From assembly GCF_037126285.1 (NCBI RefSeq), contig NZ_CP147012.1, forward strand, positions 4,858,676 through 4,922,675: 64,000 bases of DNA, given 5' to 3'. The position numbers and the translations under genes were made by a program. Below, piece after piece: positions 1 to 9,573 of this stretch. Position 1 is the first letter of the stretch. Every line of letters starts with the position of its first letter. Below the pieces are notes generated by a model, which saw only the letters and a program-made list of their open reading frames with translations, searched no databases and was not told the DNA's origin. This DNA is from Bernardetia sp. MNP-M8 (GTDB taxonomy: Bacteria > Bacteroidota > Bacteroidia > Cytophagales > Bernardetiaceae).

Positions 1-2121
1 TTCTTGATTTACTTTGACAGTATTTCCAAAAAGTTTGAGTTCTGTCAGAATTACTTTTCTCTTTGCTGGGTTGGGCTTAATATCTTTTGGATAAAATGAA
101 TTAAAACCATTAATTCCACCAAAAAATAGTTCTCCATCATCAGCTTTGAAATAAGCTCCTGAATTAAATTCTAAACTTTGTAGATTATCTCGTGTGTCAT
201 AGACAATTATTCGTCTGTCATCAGCTAAATTTTGGCTTTCTTTGTCGTTCAAAAACTTAAAAATACCTCTGTTGGTACTTATCCATAAATTATCTTTTTT
301 ATCTACCAAAATGGCATAAATAGCATTGTTTGCCAGTTCATTGCGTTCTCCCCAATACTCAAAAGTTTGGGTTTCTTTGTCCATTTTATTGAGTCCATTG
401 GTTGTTCCGAGCCATAAATTTCCTTGTGAATCTTCTGCTATTGTACGAATTACATTACTACTAATAGACTTTAAATCTTGAGAATCATAGGTATAAAAAG
501 TAGTTCCTATGATATTATTTTGCTCATCTCTTTTTGTTTTAACTAATCCATCATTTGTTCCTAGCCATAAAATTCCTTCTTTATCTTCATAAACTGACCA
601 AATGATTAGTGTTTTTAAAAAACGTTTTGTTTTATAGCCAAAATCATTTTCTGTTGTGGGTTCTAATTTGTAGATTCCATTAAAAGTAGCTATCCAAAGG
701 TTTTCTTTTTTATCTTCTATAACAGCTAAACTTGTCGATTGAAGTGTTGTTGTATCTGTAATACTGCTTTCCAAACTAACAAATTTAGCTCCTTCTTTTT
801 CAGAAAAATCTATCAAACGAGAAATAGTAAAGTTTCCCATTACCCAAATACTCTTATTTTTAGTTCCGTAGAGGCTGGTAACGCTATTTATTTTAAAGTC
901 ATTTTTATTGTTTCCTTTGAAAATATTTGTGTACTCGTCTGGTTGTCCGTTTGGTTGTCTTTCTATACGAGTAATCCCTGCTTCTGTACCTACCCAAAGA
1001 ATATTATCTTTTGTCTTAGTAATTCCCCAAACATTTGTGTTAGGCAGTGAATTAGGGTTGTTTTTTTCTTTCGTATAAAGCTGAAAATTTGTTTTAGAAG
1101 GATTGAAATATACAACACCTAAATTTAGAGTAGCTACCCAAATTGTATTTTCTTGGGTTTCAATAATAGATGCTGTTGTACCAATAGAGCCAAAATTAGT
1201 TTTGAAGCGAGTGAGTTTTTGGTCAGAAGGAGTTAATGTATAAATATAATCTGTACTAATTCCATATAAATTTCCATTTTGAGTTTGTGTAATGGATTGT
1301 AAATTATAGAAAAGTCCATTATAGGAAAAATGTTGAAAATCATCTGTTTTAGAATTGTATTTATTTAATCCTTTTTCAGTTGCTATCCAAACTTGATTGT
1401 CTTTGTCTATTAGAATATCATTGGCTGTATATCCAGACAATGAAGAAGAATCAGCTTGATTGTAACGATATAATGTTTGCTGTTTTCTATCAGCACTCCA
1501 TTTATTGACTCCTTTTTTATATGTTCCTATCCAAAGATTATTATTAGCATCAATGGCTAAGGATTTTATATCATTTCCTCCTAAAAGTAAAGAATCATTT
1601 TGAGTTGCACTATAATTTGTAAATGTATTATTTTTGGTATCGAATTTTGATAATCCTTGTCTTGTTCCTATCCATAAAAAACCTTCTTTATCTTCTGTAA
1701 TGGCTTGAACGGTATTATTTACCAAAGAAGAATTATTATTTTTATTATTTCTAAATGAAATAAACTGATTGGTATTATTATCATAAAGGGCAAGTCCTGC
1801 CACTGTTCCAATCCAAACACGCCCTTGTTTGTCTTGATATAAAGACTGAATTTGATTGTCAGGAATGGTGGTTGTATCACTACGAATGTGTTTATAGACA
1901 ACTACTGTTTGTCCATCGTAGCGATTTAAGCCGTCATCTGTTCCTATCCACAAGAAACCATCTTTGTCTTCCAACAAAGCATTTACTGTATTTTGAGAAA
2001 GTCCATTCTCTATATCTAATGCTTTTGTTTCAGAAGTAAGTTCTTCTTCTGTAAGTTTTTGAGATTGGGAAAACCCAAACTGATATAAAAATAGTAATAT
2101 AATTACTAAAAAATATTTCAT
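1..2121 (-). CDS. Two-component-regulator-propeller sensor protein, C-terminus cut by window edge
   Basis: The minus-strand frame is open from an ATG at 2119-2121 to base 1 (707 codons, no internal stop found on reading every codon), so the gene leaves the window on the left. The first about 20 residues form a signal peptide (MKYFLVIILLFLYQFGFSQ). Repeated WIGT/GLN-type strands typical of reporter propeller (Reg_prop) domains follow, for example the segment around residue 60 with W-I-G-T-D-D-G-L-N-R-Y-D-G. At the cut the protein enters the linker before a Y_Y_Y domain (T-V-K-V-N-Q-E). It is a close paralog of the gene at 2184-6158, which starts 62 bases beyond on the same strand, so a TM segment and a SpoIIE or other output domain probably follow outside the window (inference). 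Propeller domains of this class sense ligands in the periplasm; the ligand is unknown. Confidence 0.9.
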   Translation of the reverse strand, partial: MKYFLVIILLFLYQFGFSQSQKLTEEELTSETKALDIENGLSQNTVNALLEDKDGFLWIGTDDGLNRYDGQTVVVYKHIRSDTTTIPDNQIQSLYQDKQGRVWIGTVAGLALYDNNTNQFISFRNNKNNNSSLVNNTVQAITEDKEGFLWIGTRQGLSKFDTKNNTFTNYSATQNDSLLLGGNDIKSLAIDANNNLWIGTYKKGVNKWSADRKQQTLYRYNQADSSSLSGYTANDILIDKDNQVWIATEKGLNKYNSKTDDFQHFSYNGLFYNLQSITQTQNGNLYGISTDYIYTLTPSDQKLTRFKTNFGSIGTTASIIETQENTIWVATLNLGVVYFNPSKTNFQLYTKEKNNPNSLPNTNVWGITKTKDNILWVGTEAGITRIERQPNGQPDEYTNIFKGNNKNDFKINSVTSLYGTKNKSIWVMGNFTISRLIDFSEKEGAKFVSLESSITDTTTLQSTSLAVIEDKKENLWIATFNGIYKLEPTTENDFGYKTKRFLKTLIIWSVYEDKEGILWLGTNDGLVKTKRDEQNNIIGTTFYTYDSQDLKSISSNVIRTIAEDSQGNLWLGTTNGLNKMDKETQTFEYWGERNELANNAIYAILVDKKDNLWISTNRGIFKFLNDKESQNLADDRRIIVYDTRDNLQSLEFNSGAYFKADDGELFFGGINGFNSFYPKDIKPNPAKRKVILTELKLFGNTVKVNQE

Positions 2122-2183
2122 TACTTTCCTTCTTGATAATAGAATTAGTGTATTAATTTCACACAAAAATAGTCAATTATTAG

Positions 2184-5100
2184 CTATATATTACTGTTTC
2201 CAATTTTAAATCCCATTACTAAAACATCATCAACCTGTTCTTCATTTTTCTTCCAATCTAAAAAATAGTTTTTTAATTCTTCTTGTTGTTTTGTGTCATC
2301 TAAATCAGCAATTTCTACAAAGAGAGACTTCATTTTTTTCTTCATCAATTTTCTTCCTTTTTTTCCACCAAACTGGTCTTGATAGCCGTCTGTACATAAA
2401 AAAAATGTAGTGGGTTTGTCTACTTGGATAGTATGAGTTTCAAAAACTCTATCCTCTTCATTGTTTTGCCAACGCCCACCAATAGGTGATTTTGCACCTG
2501 CAATTTGTTTTAGTTTTTTATCTTGAACATAATACATTGGATTTTTTGCTCCTGCAAAAGCCATGGTTTTCAAATCATTGTCGTAGACACAAAGTGCCAT
2601 ATCCATTCCATCTTGATTTTGTGTTTCAGACTGACGCAAAACTAGAGATACTTGCTCATGAAGGTACAATAAAATAAGAGAAGGATCTGTAATTTTTTTC
2701 CCAAGTACAATATGATTGAGCATATCGTTTCCAATCATAGACATACACGCCCCTGGAACGCCATGTCCTGTGCAATCAACAGCAGCAACGAATGTTTTGC
2801 CTTTCATTTGAGTAAACCAATAAAAATCGCCACTTACCACATCACGAGGCATCCAAAGCACAAAAGCCTCTTCGAAAGCATTTTTTATTTCTTTAAGTGG
2901 TGGAAGCATAGCACGCTGAATACGACTAGCATAATTTATACTTGCTGTTATATTATCATTCTGAATACTGATGGCTTTACTTTGCTCTGTAATTTGTTGA
3001 TACGACTTTGCATTTATGAGTGCAATAGCTGCATAAACAGCAATGTTTCGAATAATATTCAGATGATTTTTATTATAACTATACTTTTCAAAACTCTGAA
3101 CTGTCAGAACTCCAATAGTTTCATTTTTGTAAATAATGGGAACATAAATCAATGATTCAGGCATTTCACCCTCTACAGTTGCTACTTGTTGATTGGGAAT
3201 ATAATTATTATATTCTTTTTGTAAATCATCAATTTTAATTTCTTGATTTTTGTTAAAACAATAAGCAGGTAAATTATCCTGATTTAAAGATGTTTGATGA
3301 AAAGGTAGCGTTTCACCTTTTTCTTTTGCATTAATAAAATCTAATTTGTTTTCTTCTTTATTATGAATTCCGATACTAAAAACCGATGCATCTAAAAGTT
3401 CATTTATAGATTCATACACCATTTCTATAATCATCTCAACAGAAAGATGAGACGTAATTTGCTTTCCTACTTCGCTCAAAAGACTGACATTCTTGTAAGC
3501 TGTTTCAACTAATCTCTGCTGCTCTTCTAGCTGTTCGTTTTGTTGTAAAATCTCTTCATTTTGTTGGTTTACTTCTTCATTTTTTTCTTTTAGTTGAGAT
3601 GTTCTTTGATTTACTAGTTTTTCTAATTTTTCATTTTGAATTTTTACGGTCTTCATTCTATGTTTATAAAAACCTACCGAAATTCCAAAAACAACCAAAG
3701 CACAAAGTGATATAAACCACCAACTTTTCCAAAAAGGAGGTGAAACACTTAATTGCAGCGTTTTTTCATCACCTTCTATATTATCACCATTTATTACCTT
3801 TACTCTAAACGTATAATTTCCTGCTGGAAGATTGGTATAAGTTGCTTGCTTAATAGTTGTTGTTTTGTTCCATTCTTTATCAAATCCTTCTAGTTTGTAT
3901 AAGTATGTATCATATTCAGGTTTGTTGAAGTTAGGTGACACAAATTCTAAAGTAATGATTTTATCTTCATAAGTAATATTAAGTTTTTCAAGATTATTTA
4001 ATGCTTTGGGAAGTAATACTCGTCCTTCTTTTTCTTGGTTTACTTTTATTTTTTCTCCGAAAACTTTGAGTCCTGTCAAGATTACTTTTCGTTTTTCCTT
4101 ATTCGATTTAATATCTTTTGGATAAAAAGAATTTAACCCTTCTATTCCTCCAAAAAACATTTCGCCATCTTTTGCTTTATAAAATGCCCCTGTATTAAAT
4201 TCTAGGCTTTGCAAACCATCTCTAGTATCATAGACAATTATTCTTCGGTCATCATCAAGGCTTTGACTTTGAGTATCATTTAAAAATTTAAATAGTCCTC
4301 TATTTGTGCTTAACCATAAATTATCATCTTCATCTGCTAATACTCCATAAATAGCATAATTAGCCAGTTCATTTCTTTCTCCCCAATGTTCGAAAGTACC
4401 TGTTTTTTTATCCATCTTATTCAAACCGTTATTTGTTCCTATCCAAAGATTTCCTTTCGAATCTTCTGTAACAGAACGAATAGTATTGCTGCTTATGGAC
4501 GTAATATCTTTAGGGTCTGAGGTATAAAAAATAAAATCAATAGGTTGATTTTCTACATTTCGAATTACTTTAATTAATCCTTTATTGGTACTTAGCCAAA
4601 TTATATTTTCAGAATCTTCAAAGATATGCCAAACTTCAAGGTCTTTTAAATATGCTTTTGTAGTATAACCTAATTTGTTTTCTTTGGTAACATCAGTAGG
4701 AATAAGTTGATAAACTCCTTCAAAACTAGCGACCCAAAGTGTATTTTTGGAATCTTCATGTATATACAAAAGAGTGCTTTGAACAGCTGTAGAATCCTCA
4801 TTAGAAATAAGAGACGTAAATTTTGCGCCTTCTTTTTCTGAAAAACTATCCAAACGAATGATAGTAGTTCCGACAACAAACCAAATTTGTCCACTATCTG
4901 TTTGTGTTATAGAATAAGCTCCTTCTCCGTGGTAATCTGTTTCTTTTTTTCCTTGAAGAATATTATAATAGGAAGTTTTATTATTTGAAATTGTATCATT
5001 GCGATTTATCCTTGAAACGGCTTCATCTGTTCCGACCCAAACTATTCCTTTATTATCTTTCAGAATCGTCCATATATTTCTATCAAATAAAGAATTTTTA

Positions 5101-6158
5101 TTTCCTTTTTCAGCCTTGTATAATCGAAATCGATTAGAAGACGAATTATATTTTAATAAGCCAGCATCTCTAGTTCCGATCCACATTGTGCCATTTTTGG
5201 CAAGATATATAGTTTGTACCACTCCTATTTGACTTATAGAAGTACGATAGACAGATAAAGAAACAAGTTGAGGGTTTACTTTATAAATAAGTTCGTCTGA
5301 TGATACCCAAATATCTCCATTTTGAGTTTCTCCAATTTTATAAACGATATACTTATTGCCATTTGAAAGTGTAAAATGTTGGAAGTCATCTGAAGATGGA
5401 TTATAAAGATGAGCGCAATAATTTGTTCCTATCCAAATTCTATTATTAGTATCTTGATAAATGGAGCTAACTCGGCTACCCAACAGTTTTGTAGATGTTT
5501 TATTAAAACTGCAATTATAAACTTCTTTTGGTTTTCTATCAGCCGTCCAAACATTTATGCCCTTTGCTGTTCCTATCCACAACTGATTTTGATTATCAAT
5601 AAGTAAACTTGTAATTTCATTACTTCCTAAAAGTAAGCTGTTTTTTTCTTGAGTAGAATAATTTGTAAATGTTTCTTTTTTTGTATCAAATTTACTTAAG
5701 CCTTTCAATGTCCCTATCCAAAGAAAATCTTGGTCTTCCTCAATGGCAGTGATATAATTATTGATAAGAGAGTTTGAGTTTTTTTCATGATTACGATAAC
5801 TTTTAAATTGATTTGTGTTTTTATCATATACACACAAACCACTTACTGTTCCTATCCAAATTTTTCCAGTTGCATCTTCATATAATCTTCTTACTTCATT
5901 ATCTGGAATAGTTGTCGAATCACTACGAATATGCTTATAAATTGTGAACTTTTGTCCGTCATAACGGTTTAGTCCGTCATCGGTAGCAATCCATACAAAA
6001 CCATCTCTATCTTCCAAAATATCATTAATTGTACTTTGTGATAGACCGTTTTGAATATTAAGAGCCTCTACATTTAGTATTTTATCACTTTGGTTGTGTT
6101 GAGCAAATCCAAAATTAATAAAGAAAAGTAAAGTAATTGAAAAAAAAAATCGCATCAT
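2184..6158 (-). CDS. Hybrid periplasmic propeller sensor with GAF and SpoIIE-type PP2C phosphatase output
   Basis: The protein has 1324 residues. In order it shows a signal peptide (about 1-19, ending F-G-F-A-Q), many Reg_prop repeats with WIGT..GL motifs (about 30-690), and a Y_Y_Y domain (about 730-795, Y-K-L-E-G-F-D-K-E-W then N-Y-T-F-R-V). Next come one transmembrane helix (about 812-835), a Gln/Glu-rich coiled coil (about 840-895), a GAF domain (about 895-1040), and a SpoIIE-type serine phosphatase (about 1075-1324). The metal-site aspartates of the phosphatase are visible in D-C-T-G-H-G-V-P-G, D-G-M-D and T-D-G-Y-Q-D-Q. Usually these propellers feed a histidine kinase or HTH; here the output is a PP2C phosphatase, so the likely role is signal-controlled dephosphorylation of a Ser/Thr phosphoprotein. 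The substrate is unknown. It is a tandem paralog of the cut gene at 1-2121. Confidence 0.93.
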   Translation of the reverse strand: MMRFFFSITLLFFINFGFAQHNQSDKILNVEALNIQNGLSQSTINDILEDRDGFVWIATDDGLNRYDGQKFTIYKHIRSDSTTIPDNEVRRLYEDATGKIWIGTVSGLCVYDKNTNQFKSYRNHEKNSNSLINNYITAIEEDQDFLWIGTLKGLSKFDTKKETFTNYSTQEKNSLLLGSNEITSLLIDNQNQLWIGTAKGINVWTADRKPKEVYNCSFNKTSTKLLGSRVSSIYQDTNNRIWIGTNYCAHLYNPSSDDFQHFTLSNGNKYIVYKIGETQNGDIWVSSDELIYKVNPQLVSLSVYRTSISQIGVVQTIYLAKNGTMWIGTRDAGLLKYNSSSNRFRLYKAEKGNKNSLFDRNIWTILKDNKGIVWVGTDEAVSRINRNDTISNNKTSYYNILQGKKETDYHGEGAYSITQTDSGQIWFVVGTTIIRLDSFSEKEGAKFTSLISNEDSTAVQSTLLYIHEDSKNTLWVASFEGVYQLIPTDVTKENKLGYTTKAYLKDLEVWHIFEDSENIIWLSTNKGLIKVIRNVENQPIDFIFYTSDPKDITSISSNTIRSVTEDSKGNLWIGTNNGLNKMDKKTGTFEHWGERNELANYAIYGVLADEDDNLWLSTNRGLFKFLNDTQSQSLDDDRRIIVYDTRDGLQSLEFNTGAFYKAKDGEMFFGGIEGLNSFYPKDIKSNKEKRKVILTGLKVFGEKIKVNQEKEGRVLLPKALNNLEKLNITYEDKIITLEFVSPNFNKPEYDTYLYKLEGFDKEWNKTTTIKQATYTNLPAGNYTFRVKVINGDNIEGDEKTLQLSVSPPFWKSWWFISLCALVVFGISVGFYKHRMKTVKIQNEKLEKLVNQRTSQLKEKNEEVNQQNEEILQQNEQLEEQQRLVETAYKNVSLLSEVGKQITSHLSVEMIIEMVYESINELLDASVFSIGIHNKEENKLDFINAKEKGETLPFHQTSLNQDNLPAYCFNKNQEIKIDDLQKEYNNYIPNQQVATVEGEMPESLIYVPIIYKNETIGVLTVQSFEKYSYNKNHLNIIRNIAVYAAIALINAKSYQQITEQSKAISIQNDNITASINYASRIQRAMLPPLKEIKNAFEEAFVLWMPRDVVSGDFYWFTQMKGKTFVAAVDCTGHGVPGACMSMIGNDMLNHIVLGKKITDPSLILLYLHEQVSLVLRQSETQNQDGMDMALCVYDNDLKTMAFAGAKNPMYYVQDKKLKQIAGAKSPIGGRWQNNEEDRVFETHTIQVDKPTTFFLCTDGYQDQFGGKKGRKLMKKKMKSLFVEIADLDDTKQQEELKNYFLDWKKNEEQVDDVLVMGFKIGNSNI

Positions 6159-6263
6159 ATAATCCTATTTCATAAGTGGTAGTACCTATAAATATAATTG
6201 ATTGTTTGGATGCGAGCAAATTACTTTCTGAAAAACCTTAATAAAATAGAATATAATTTTGAT

Positions 6264-6854
6264 TTAATCCATTTTCACTTCTTTTATATCCTGTAGTTTT
6301 GCTTCAACTTCTTCTTCTATGGCTAAACGAACAGAAAGTTTCATCTGACAGGTATTTGTAAACTCTTGGTTTATTATCTCTAAATCATAATCTTTTATTA
6401 GTTTCATCACATCATTCATTCCTAAATAATCAAAGGAAAATGAAATAATTTTTGTGATAATTTTCTCTTCAATTTCTGCATTTTCTAAGGCTTCTTGGGT
6501 AGAGGTTTTGTAAGCATTGATAAGTCCACTTACCCCCAACTTTGTTCCACCAAAATATCGAATAACGACAACCAAAACGTCTGTAATATTAAACGATTTT
6601 ATTTGATTTAGAATAGGAGTTCCTGCCGAATGATTGGGTTCTCCATCGTCGTTTGCTCGCCAAAGTTCTCCATTTTGTCCTAACTGATAGGCGTAACAAT
6701 GATGACGAGCATCATAGTATTTTTTTCGTAGTTCGTCTAAACGTTCTTTTATTTCGTCTTCGGTTCTGACTTGAAAGGCAAAAGCTAAAAATTTACTTCC
6801 TTTTTCTTTGTATTCTCCTTCAGAGGGTTCTTTTATTGTTAAAAATGTATCCAT
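6264..6854 (-). CDS. yigZ: YigZ/IMPACT family protein (UPF0029)
   Basis: The protein has 196 residues, the usual length for the bacterial YigZ family. The UPF0029 N-terminal fold is recognisable from E-K-G-S-K-F-L-A-F, the R-H-H-C-Y-A-Y-Q-L-G strand, the D-D-G-E-P-x-x-S-A-G-T-P-I-L signature and V-V-V-I-R-Y-F-G-G-T-K-L-G. The C-terminal about 60 residues fit the DUF1949 ferredoxin-like domain. The family is related to the eukaryotic translation regulator IMPACT; its bacterial role is unsettled. The ATG sits right after an AT-rich leader and no other in-frame start is better. Confidence 0.9.
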   Translation of the reverse strand: MDTFLTIKEPSEGEYKEKGSKFLAFAFQVRTEDEIKERLDELRKKYYDARHHCYAYQLGQNGELWRANDDGEPNHSAGTPILNQIKSFNITDVLVVVIRYFGGTKLGVSGLINAYKTSTQEALENAEIEEKIITKIISFSFDYLGMNDVMKLIKDYDLEIINQEFTNTCQMKLSVRLAIEEEVEAKLQDIKEVKMD

Positions 6855-6911
6855 AAATAAAGTATAAAGTAAATAGTATAATTTAAGAAATAAATACTAA
6901 TACATCTTTAA

Positions 6912-7835
6912 TTATTTGTGTTTTTGTCTTATTTCTTCAATTTCTTTTTCAGAAAAATCAGTAATAGAACTTATCGTTTGATTATCAAGTCCCTTTAAAA
7001 TAGCATTTTTTACAACCTCTTCTTTTGCTTGTAATGCTCCTTGTTTTACACCTTCTTCTCTGCCCTGCTCTCTACCTTGTTCTATGCCTTGTTCTATGCC
7101 CTCTTTTCTACCTTCTTCTATTGCTGTTTGCATCACACTTTTTTCTATCCTTCTATTTTCTTGAAAACGTTGATAAACTTTTTTATCTGTTTCATCTAAC
7201 TTTTCATACTTTAATTTTTCTTCTACAAGTTCTAATCCTTTGGCTTTGAAATCTTTCTTCACTTCACTATTTTTTAAGAAATAAATCCATTCGTCTAAGG
7301 TGTTTTTGGCTACATCATCAAAATTATTTACTTTCAAAATATAATATTTAGGAAAAATATCAGATACTTTTTCAACATCAAATTTTTCTTTTTGATTTTT
7401 ACTTGCTTGTAAAGTATCACCTAGATTTTCTCCAACAAATTCTCCTACATATTTATAAATATAATCATCTCCTTGTCCGAGTTGAAAATAAATAATATTG
7501 ATAGAATATACTTTTTTGATTTCTCCATATACTTCGCCTTCTCTTATATACTCTGTGACAAGCTTCGAAACTCCATAAAGCATACGTTGAAAGTAATCTT
7601 GTTCTGCAGTATTTTGAAGTTCTACCAAAACAAGTTCGCCACTTGTAGTTCTGACTAGAATATCAACTCTATTGAATTTGTCGTATTCGTCTTCTTTATT
7701 TCCTTCACTTTCTAAAATAGTTTCAATAGTTAAATCAAACTTTAAAAGTTCGGTCAAAAAACCTTCTAAAATTCCAAAATTTGCCTTATGGCGCAGGATT
7801 TTTTTTACTGCCCAGTCGAATCGTATTAGTTTCAT
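6912..7835 (-). CDS. Rpn family PD-(D/E)XK nuclease/putative transposase protein
   Basis: The protein has 307 residues from the ATG at 7835, chosen because M-K-L-I-R-F-D-W-A-V-K-K-I-L is the standard family N-terminus; a frame extension to 7904 adds only a low-complexity stretch. The PD-(D/E)XK core shows E-Y-D-K-F-N-R-V-D-I-L-V and V-L-V-E-L-Q-N (roughly residues 60-90), which carry the acidic and E-x-Q catalytic residues of Rpn proteins. The C-terminus has the typical tandem E-G-x-x-x-G/Q-G-x-E repeat (about 245-275). Family members (RpnA-E) promote recombination; in Bacteroidota they are abundant and often annotated as transposase. No inverted repeats were seen around it, so mobility of this copy is not supported. 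Confidence 0.85.
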   Translation of the reverse strand: MKLIRFDWAVKKILRHKANFGILEGFLTELLKFDLTIETILESEGNKEDEYDKFNRVDILVRTTSGELVLVELQNTAEQDYFQRMLYGVSKLVTEYIREGEVYGEIKKVYSINIIYFQLGQGDDYIYKYVGEFVGENLGDTLQASKNQKEKFDVEKVSDIFPKYYILKVNNFDDVAKNTLDEWIYFLKNSEVKKDFKAKGLELVEEKLKYEKLDETDKKVYQRFQENRRIEKSVMQTAIEEGRKEGIEQGIEQGREQGREEGVKQGALQAKEEVVKNAILKGLDNQTISSITDFSEKEIEEIRQKHK

Positions 7836-7883
7836 AGTAATAAAATATGAGGTAAGAAATAAGAATTTTGAAATGAATTGTAA

Positions 7884-7946
7884 AAATACATTTTTTAAAC
7901 ACAAAGTTATAGGTAATGAAAAAGAAAATACATTTTAAACACAGAG
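7884..7946. repeat. Short direct repeat pair upstream of the Rpn-like gene
   Basis: Two near-identical units of about 21-23 bases (7884-7906 and 7926-7946) both contain ACATTTT, TTAAACACA and AG. They lie in the leader of the minus-strand Rpn-like gene. No function is evident. Confidence 0.5.
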
Positions 7947-7997
7947 AATGAAAATAAGAATAAAATTTCCTAACCCTCACTCTCCATGTTCCAACAT

Positions 7998-9278
7998 CTA
8001 TTTACTAACACCATTAACAAAAACCTGTTCAATCAAATTACTACCAAACGAATAAGGAAGAAATGCAAGTGACGGAATCTTTTTAGTTAGAATAAAATTT
8101 GCATCTGAATTATTGCGAATAACTCCGTGTGTTTTTTCTAATTCAATGGCATAGGCTGCATTTAAAGTGGCTGCATTAATTGTTTCTTCAGGTGTCATTC
8201 TCATGTGAATACAGGCAAGTGAAAGTACAAAAGGCATATTTCCAGACGGAGAACTCCCTGGGTTATAATCTGTTGCCAATGAAACAGGCAAACCACTTTC
8301 AATTAATTTTCTAGCAGGTGCATATTCCAAACGCAAGAAAAAGGCTGTACTTGGTAAAAGTGTAGGCATGGTTTGATTATTGACTTTGGCAGAGTTTAAG
8401 AGAGAATTTATTTCATCTTCTCCCATGTGTTCCAAATGGTCAACACTTCTTGCGCCATGTTTTACCCCAATCTGAACCCCTCCAGAAGTATCTAATTCGT
8501 TAGCATGTAGCTTTGCTTTTAAGCCGTATTTTGTTGCTACATTTAATATTCTGTCAGTTTCTTCTACTGTAAAAAAACCTCTATCACAAAAAACATCACA
8601 ATAATCGGCTAGGTTTTCTTCAGCAACTTGTGGAATCATTTTTTGAGTGAGCAAATCCATATAACTTTCTCTTGAAATTTCTTTTGGAAAGGCATGTGCG
8701 CCCAAAAAAGTAGCTTTTATTTCTATGGGAGAAACCTCTTTTAGTTTTCGGATTACTCTGAGCATTTTTAGTTCGTCTTCTAAAGTAAGTCCGTAACCAC
8801 TTTTTATTTCGGCTGCACCTGTTCCAAATCCTATCATTTCGAATAATCTTTGATGAGCAGCTTCGTATAGTTCTTCTTCTGAGGTTTGTTGTAATCTCTT
8901 GGCAGAATTCAAAATTCCTCCTCCTCGTTTGGCTATTTCTTCATAAGTCAAGCCGTGTATTCTATCTTCAAATTCTGTTTCTCGGCTTCCTGCATAGACT
9001 ATATGTGTATGAGAATCGACAAAGGAAGGTAAGATAAATTTGCCTGTTGCATCTATTTTTTCTACTGAGGAAGAATCTAACCAAGCTGATTTTTGCTCGT
9101 CGTTAATGTCTTCCATTCTACCAAACTCCTTTATTTTGCCACTTTCTATGATTAAAAACGCATTTTCTATGCTTGGCAAGTCTTGCATTTCTTTTCCTGC
9201 ACGAAAAGAAGGTATTTTTTGATTTTGTGCTTCTACTTGAACTAATGATTTGATATTTAGGAATAATGTCTTCTTCAT
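7998..9278 (-). CDS. hutI: Imidazolonepropionase
   Basis: The protein has 426 residues and hydrolyses imidazolone-5-propionate to N-formimidoyl-L-glutamate, the third step of histidine breakdown, in the cytoplasm. Amidohydrolase landmarks are clear. The metal-binding H-x-H lies in D-S-H-T-H-I-V-Y-A-G. The family segment E-F-E-D-R-I-H-G-L-T-Y-E-E-I and the R-G-G-G-I motif are present. Further ligands lie in L-H-A-N-E-L and D-H-L-E-H-M, and the active-site strand A-T-D-Y-N-P-G-S-S-P-S is seen. Length and motif order match HutI. No hutH, hutU or hutG lies next to it; the arginase-family gene at 55715 is far away and reads better as an arginase. Confidence 0.95.
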   Translation of the reverse strand: MKKTLFLNIKSLVQVEAQNQKIPSFRAGKEMQDLPSIENAFLIIESGKIKEFGRMEDINDEQKSAWLDSSSVEKIDATGKFILPSFVDSHTHIVYAGSRETEFEDRIHGLTYEEIAKRGGGILNSAKRLQQTSEEELYEAAHQRLFEMIGFGTGAAEIKSGYGLTLEDELKMLRVIRKLKEVSPIEIKATFLGAHAFPKEISRESYMDLLTQKMIPQVAEENLADYCDVFCDRGFFTVEETDRILNVATKYGLKAKLHANELDTSGGVQIGVKHGARSVDHLEHMGEDEINSLLNSAKVNNQTMPTLLPSTAFFLRLEYAPARKLIESGLPVSLATDYNPGSSPSGNMPFVLSLACIHMRMTPEETINAATLNAAYAIELEKTHGVIRNNSDANFILTKKIPSLAFLPYSFGSNLIEQVFVNGVSK

Positions 9279-9363
9279 GGATTGAATAGAGTTTGTGTAT
9301 AATTTATATATTTGCGTAAATGAGTATTACAAAAATACAAAAACTATATTACTCTAGTGTTTT

Positions 9364-9571
9364 CTAAAGCAAGCCTATCAAAATTCTTGGATCTGCTATT
9401 GATTTTAGAAACTGATTATTCTTAGCAGCTTTTTTGTTTAAACTAATTTTAGGAGCTTTTTTTTGATTAATATAACATCCATTTGTTTAGCTATTATTTT
9501 AAATAAATTACTGATATAAAGACTTTTAGTTGTTTTAAATTCTCCATTTTTGTATACTATGTCAATACTTT
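9364..9571 (-). pseudogene. 3' part of a decayed gene split by the IS630 element
   Basis: On the minus strand, deleting the IS630 element and one TA copy gives a frame that runs across the junction: N-D-K-S-M-E-R-A-K-S-I-D-I-V-Y-K-N-G-E-F and on to M-D-V-I-L-I-K-K. The frame then breaks at a run of eight A (near 9462) and continues in the next frame as K-A-P-K-I-S-L-N-K-K-A-A-K-N-N-Q to a stop at 9364-9366. The composition looks coding. The family was not recognised. The 5' part lies at 10677-10823. Confidence 0.5.
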
Positions 9572-9573
9572 TA

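Noticed and set aside
739-1050. A 103-residue plus-strand frame
   Set aside because: It lies antisense within the intact minus-strand propeller gene that runs off the window edge.
7025-7249. A Leu-rich plus-strand frame
   Set aside because: It is the antisense of the Glu/Gln-rich C-terminal repeat of the Rpn-like protein.
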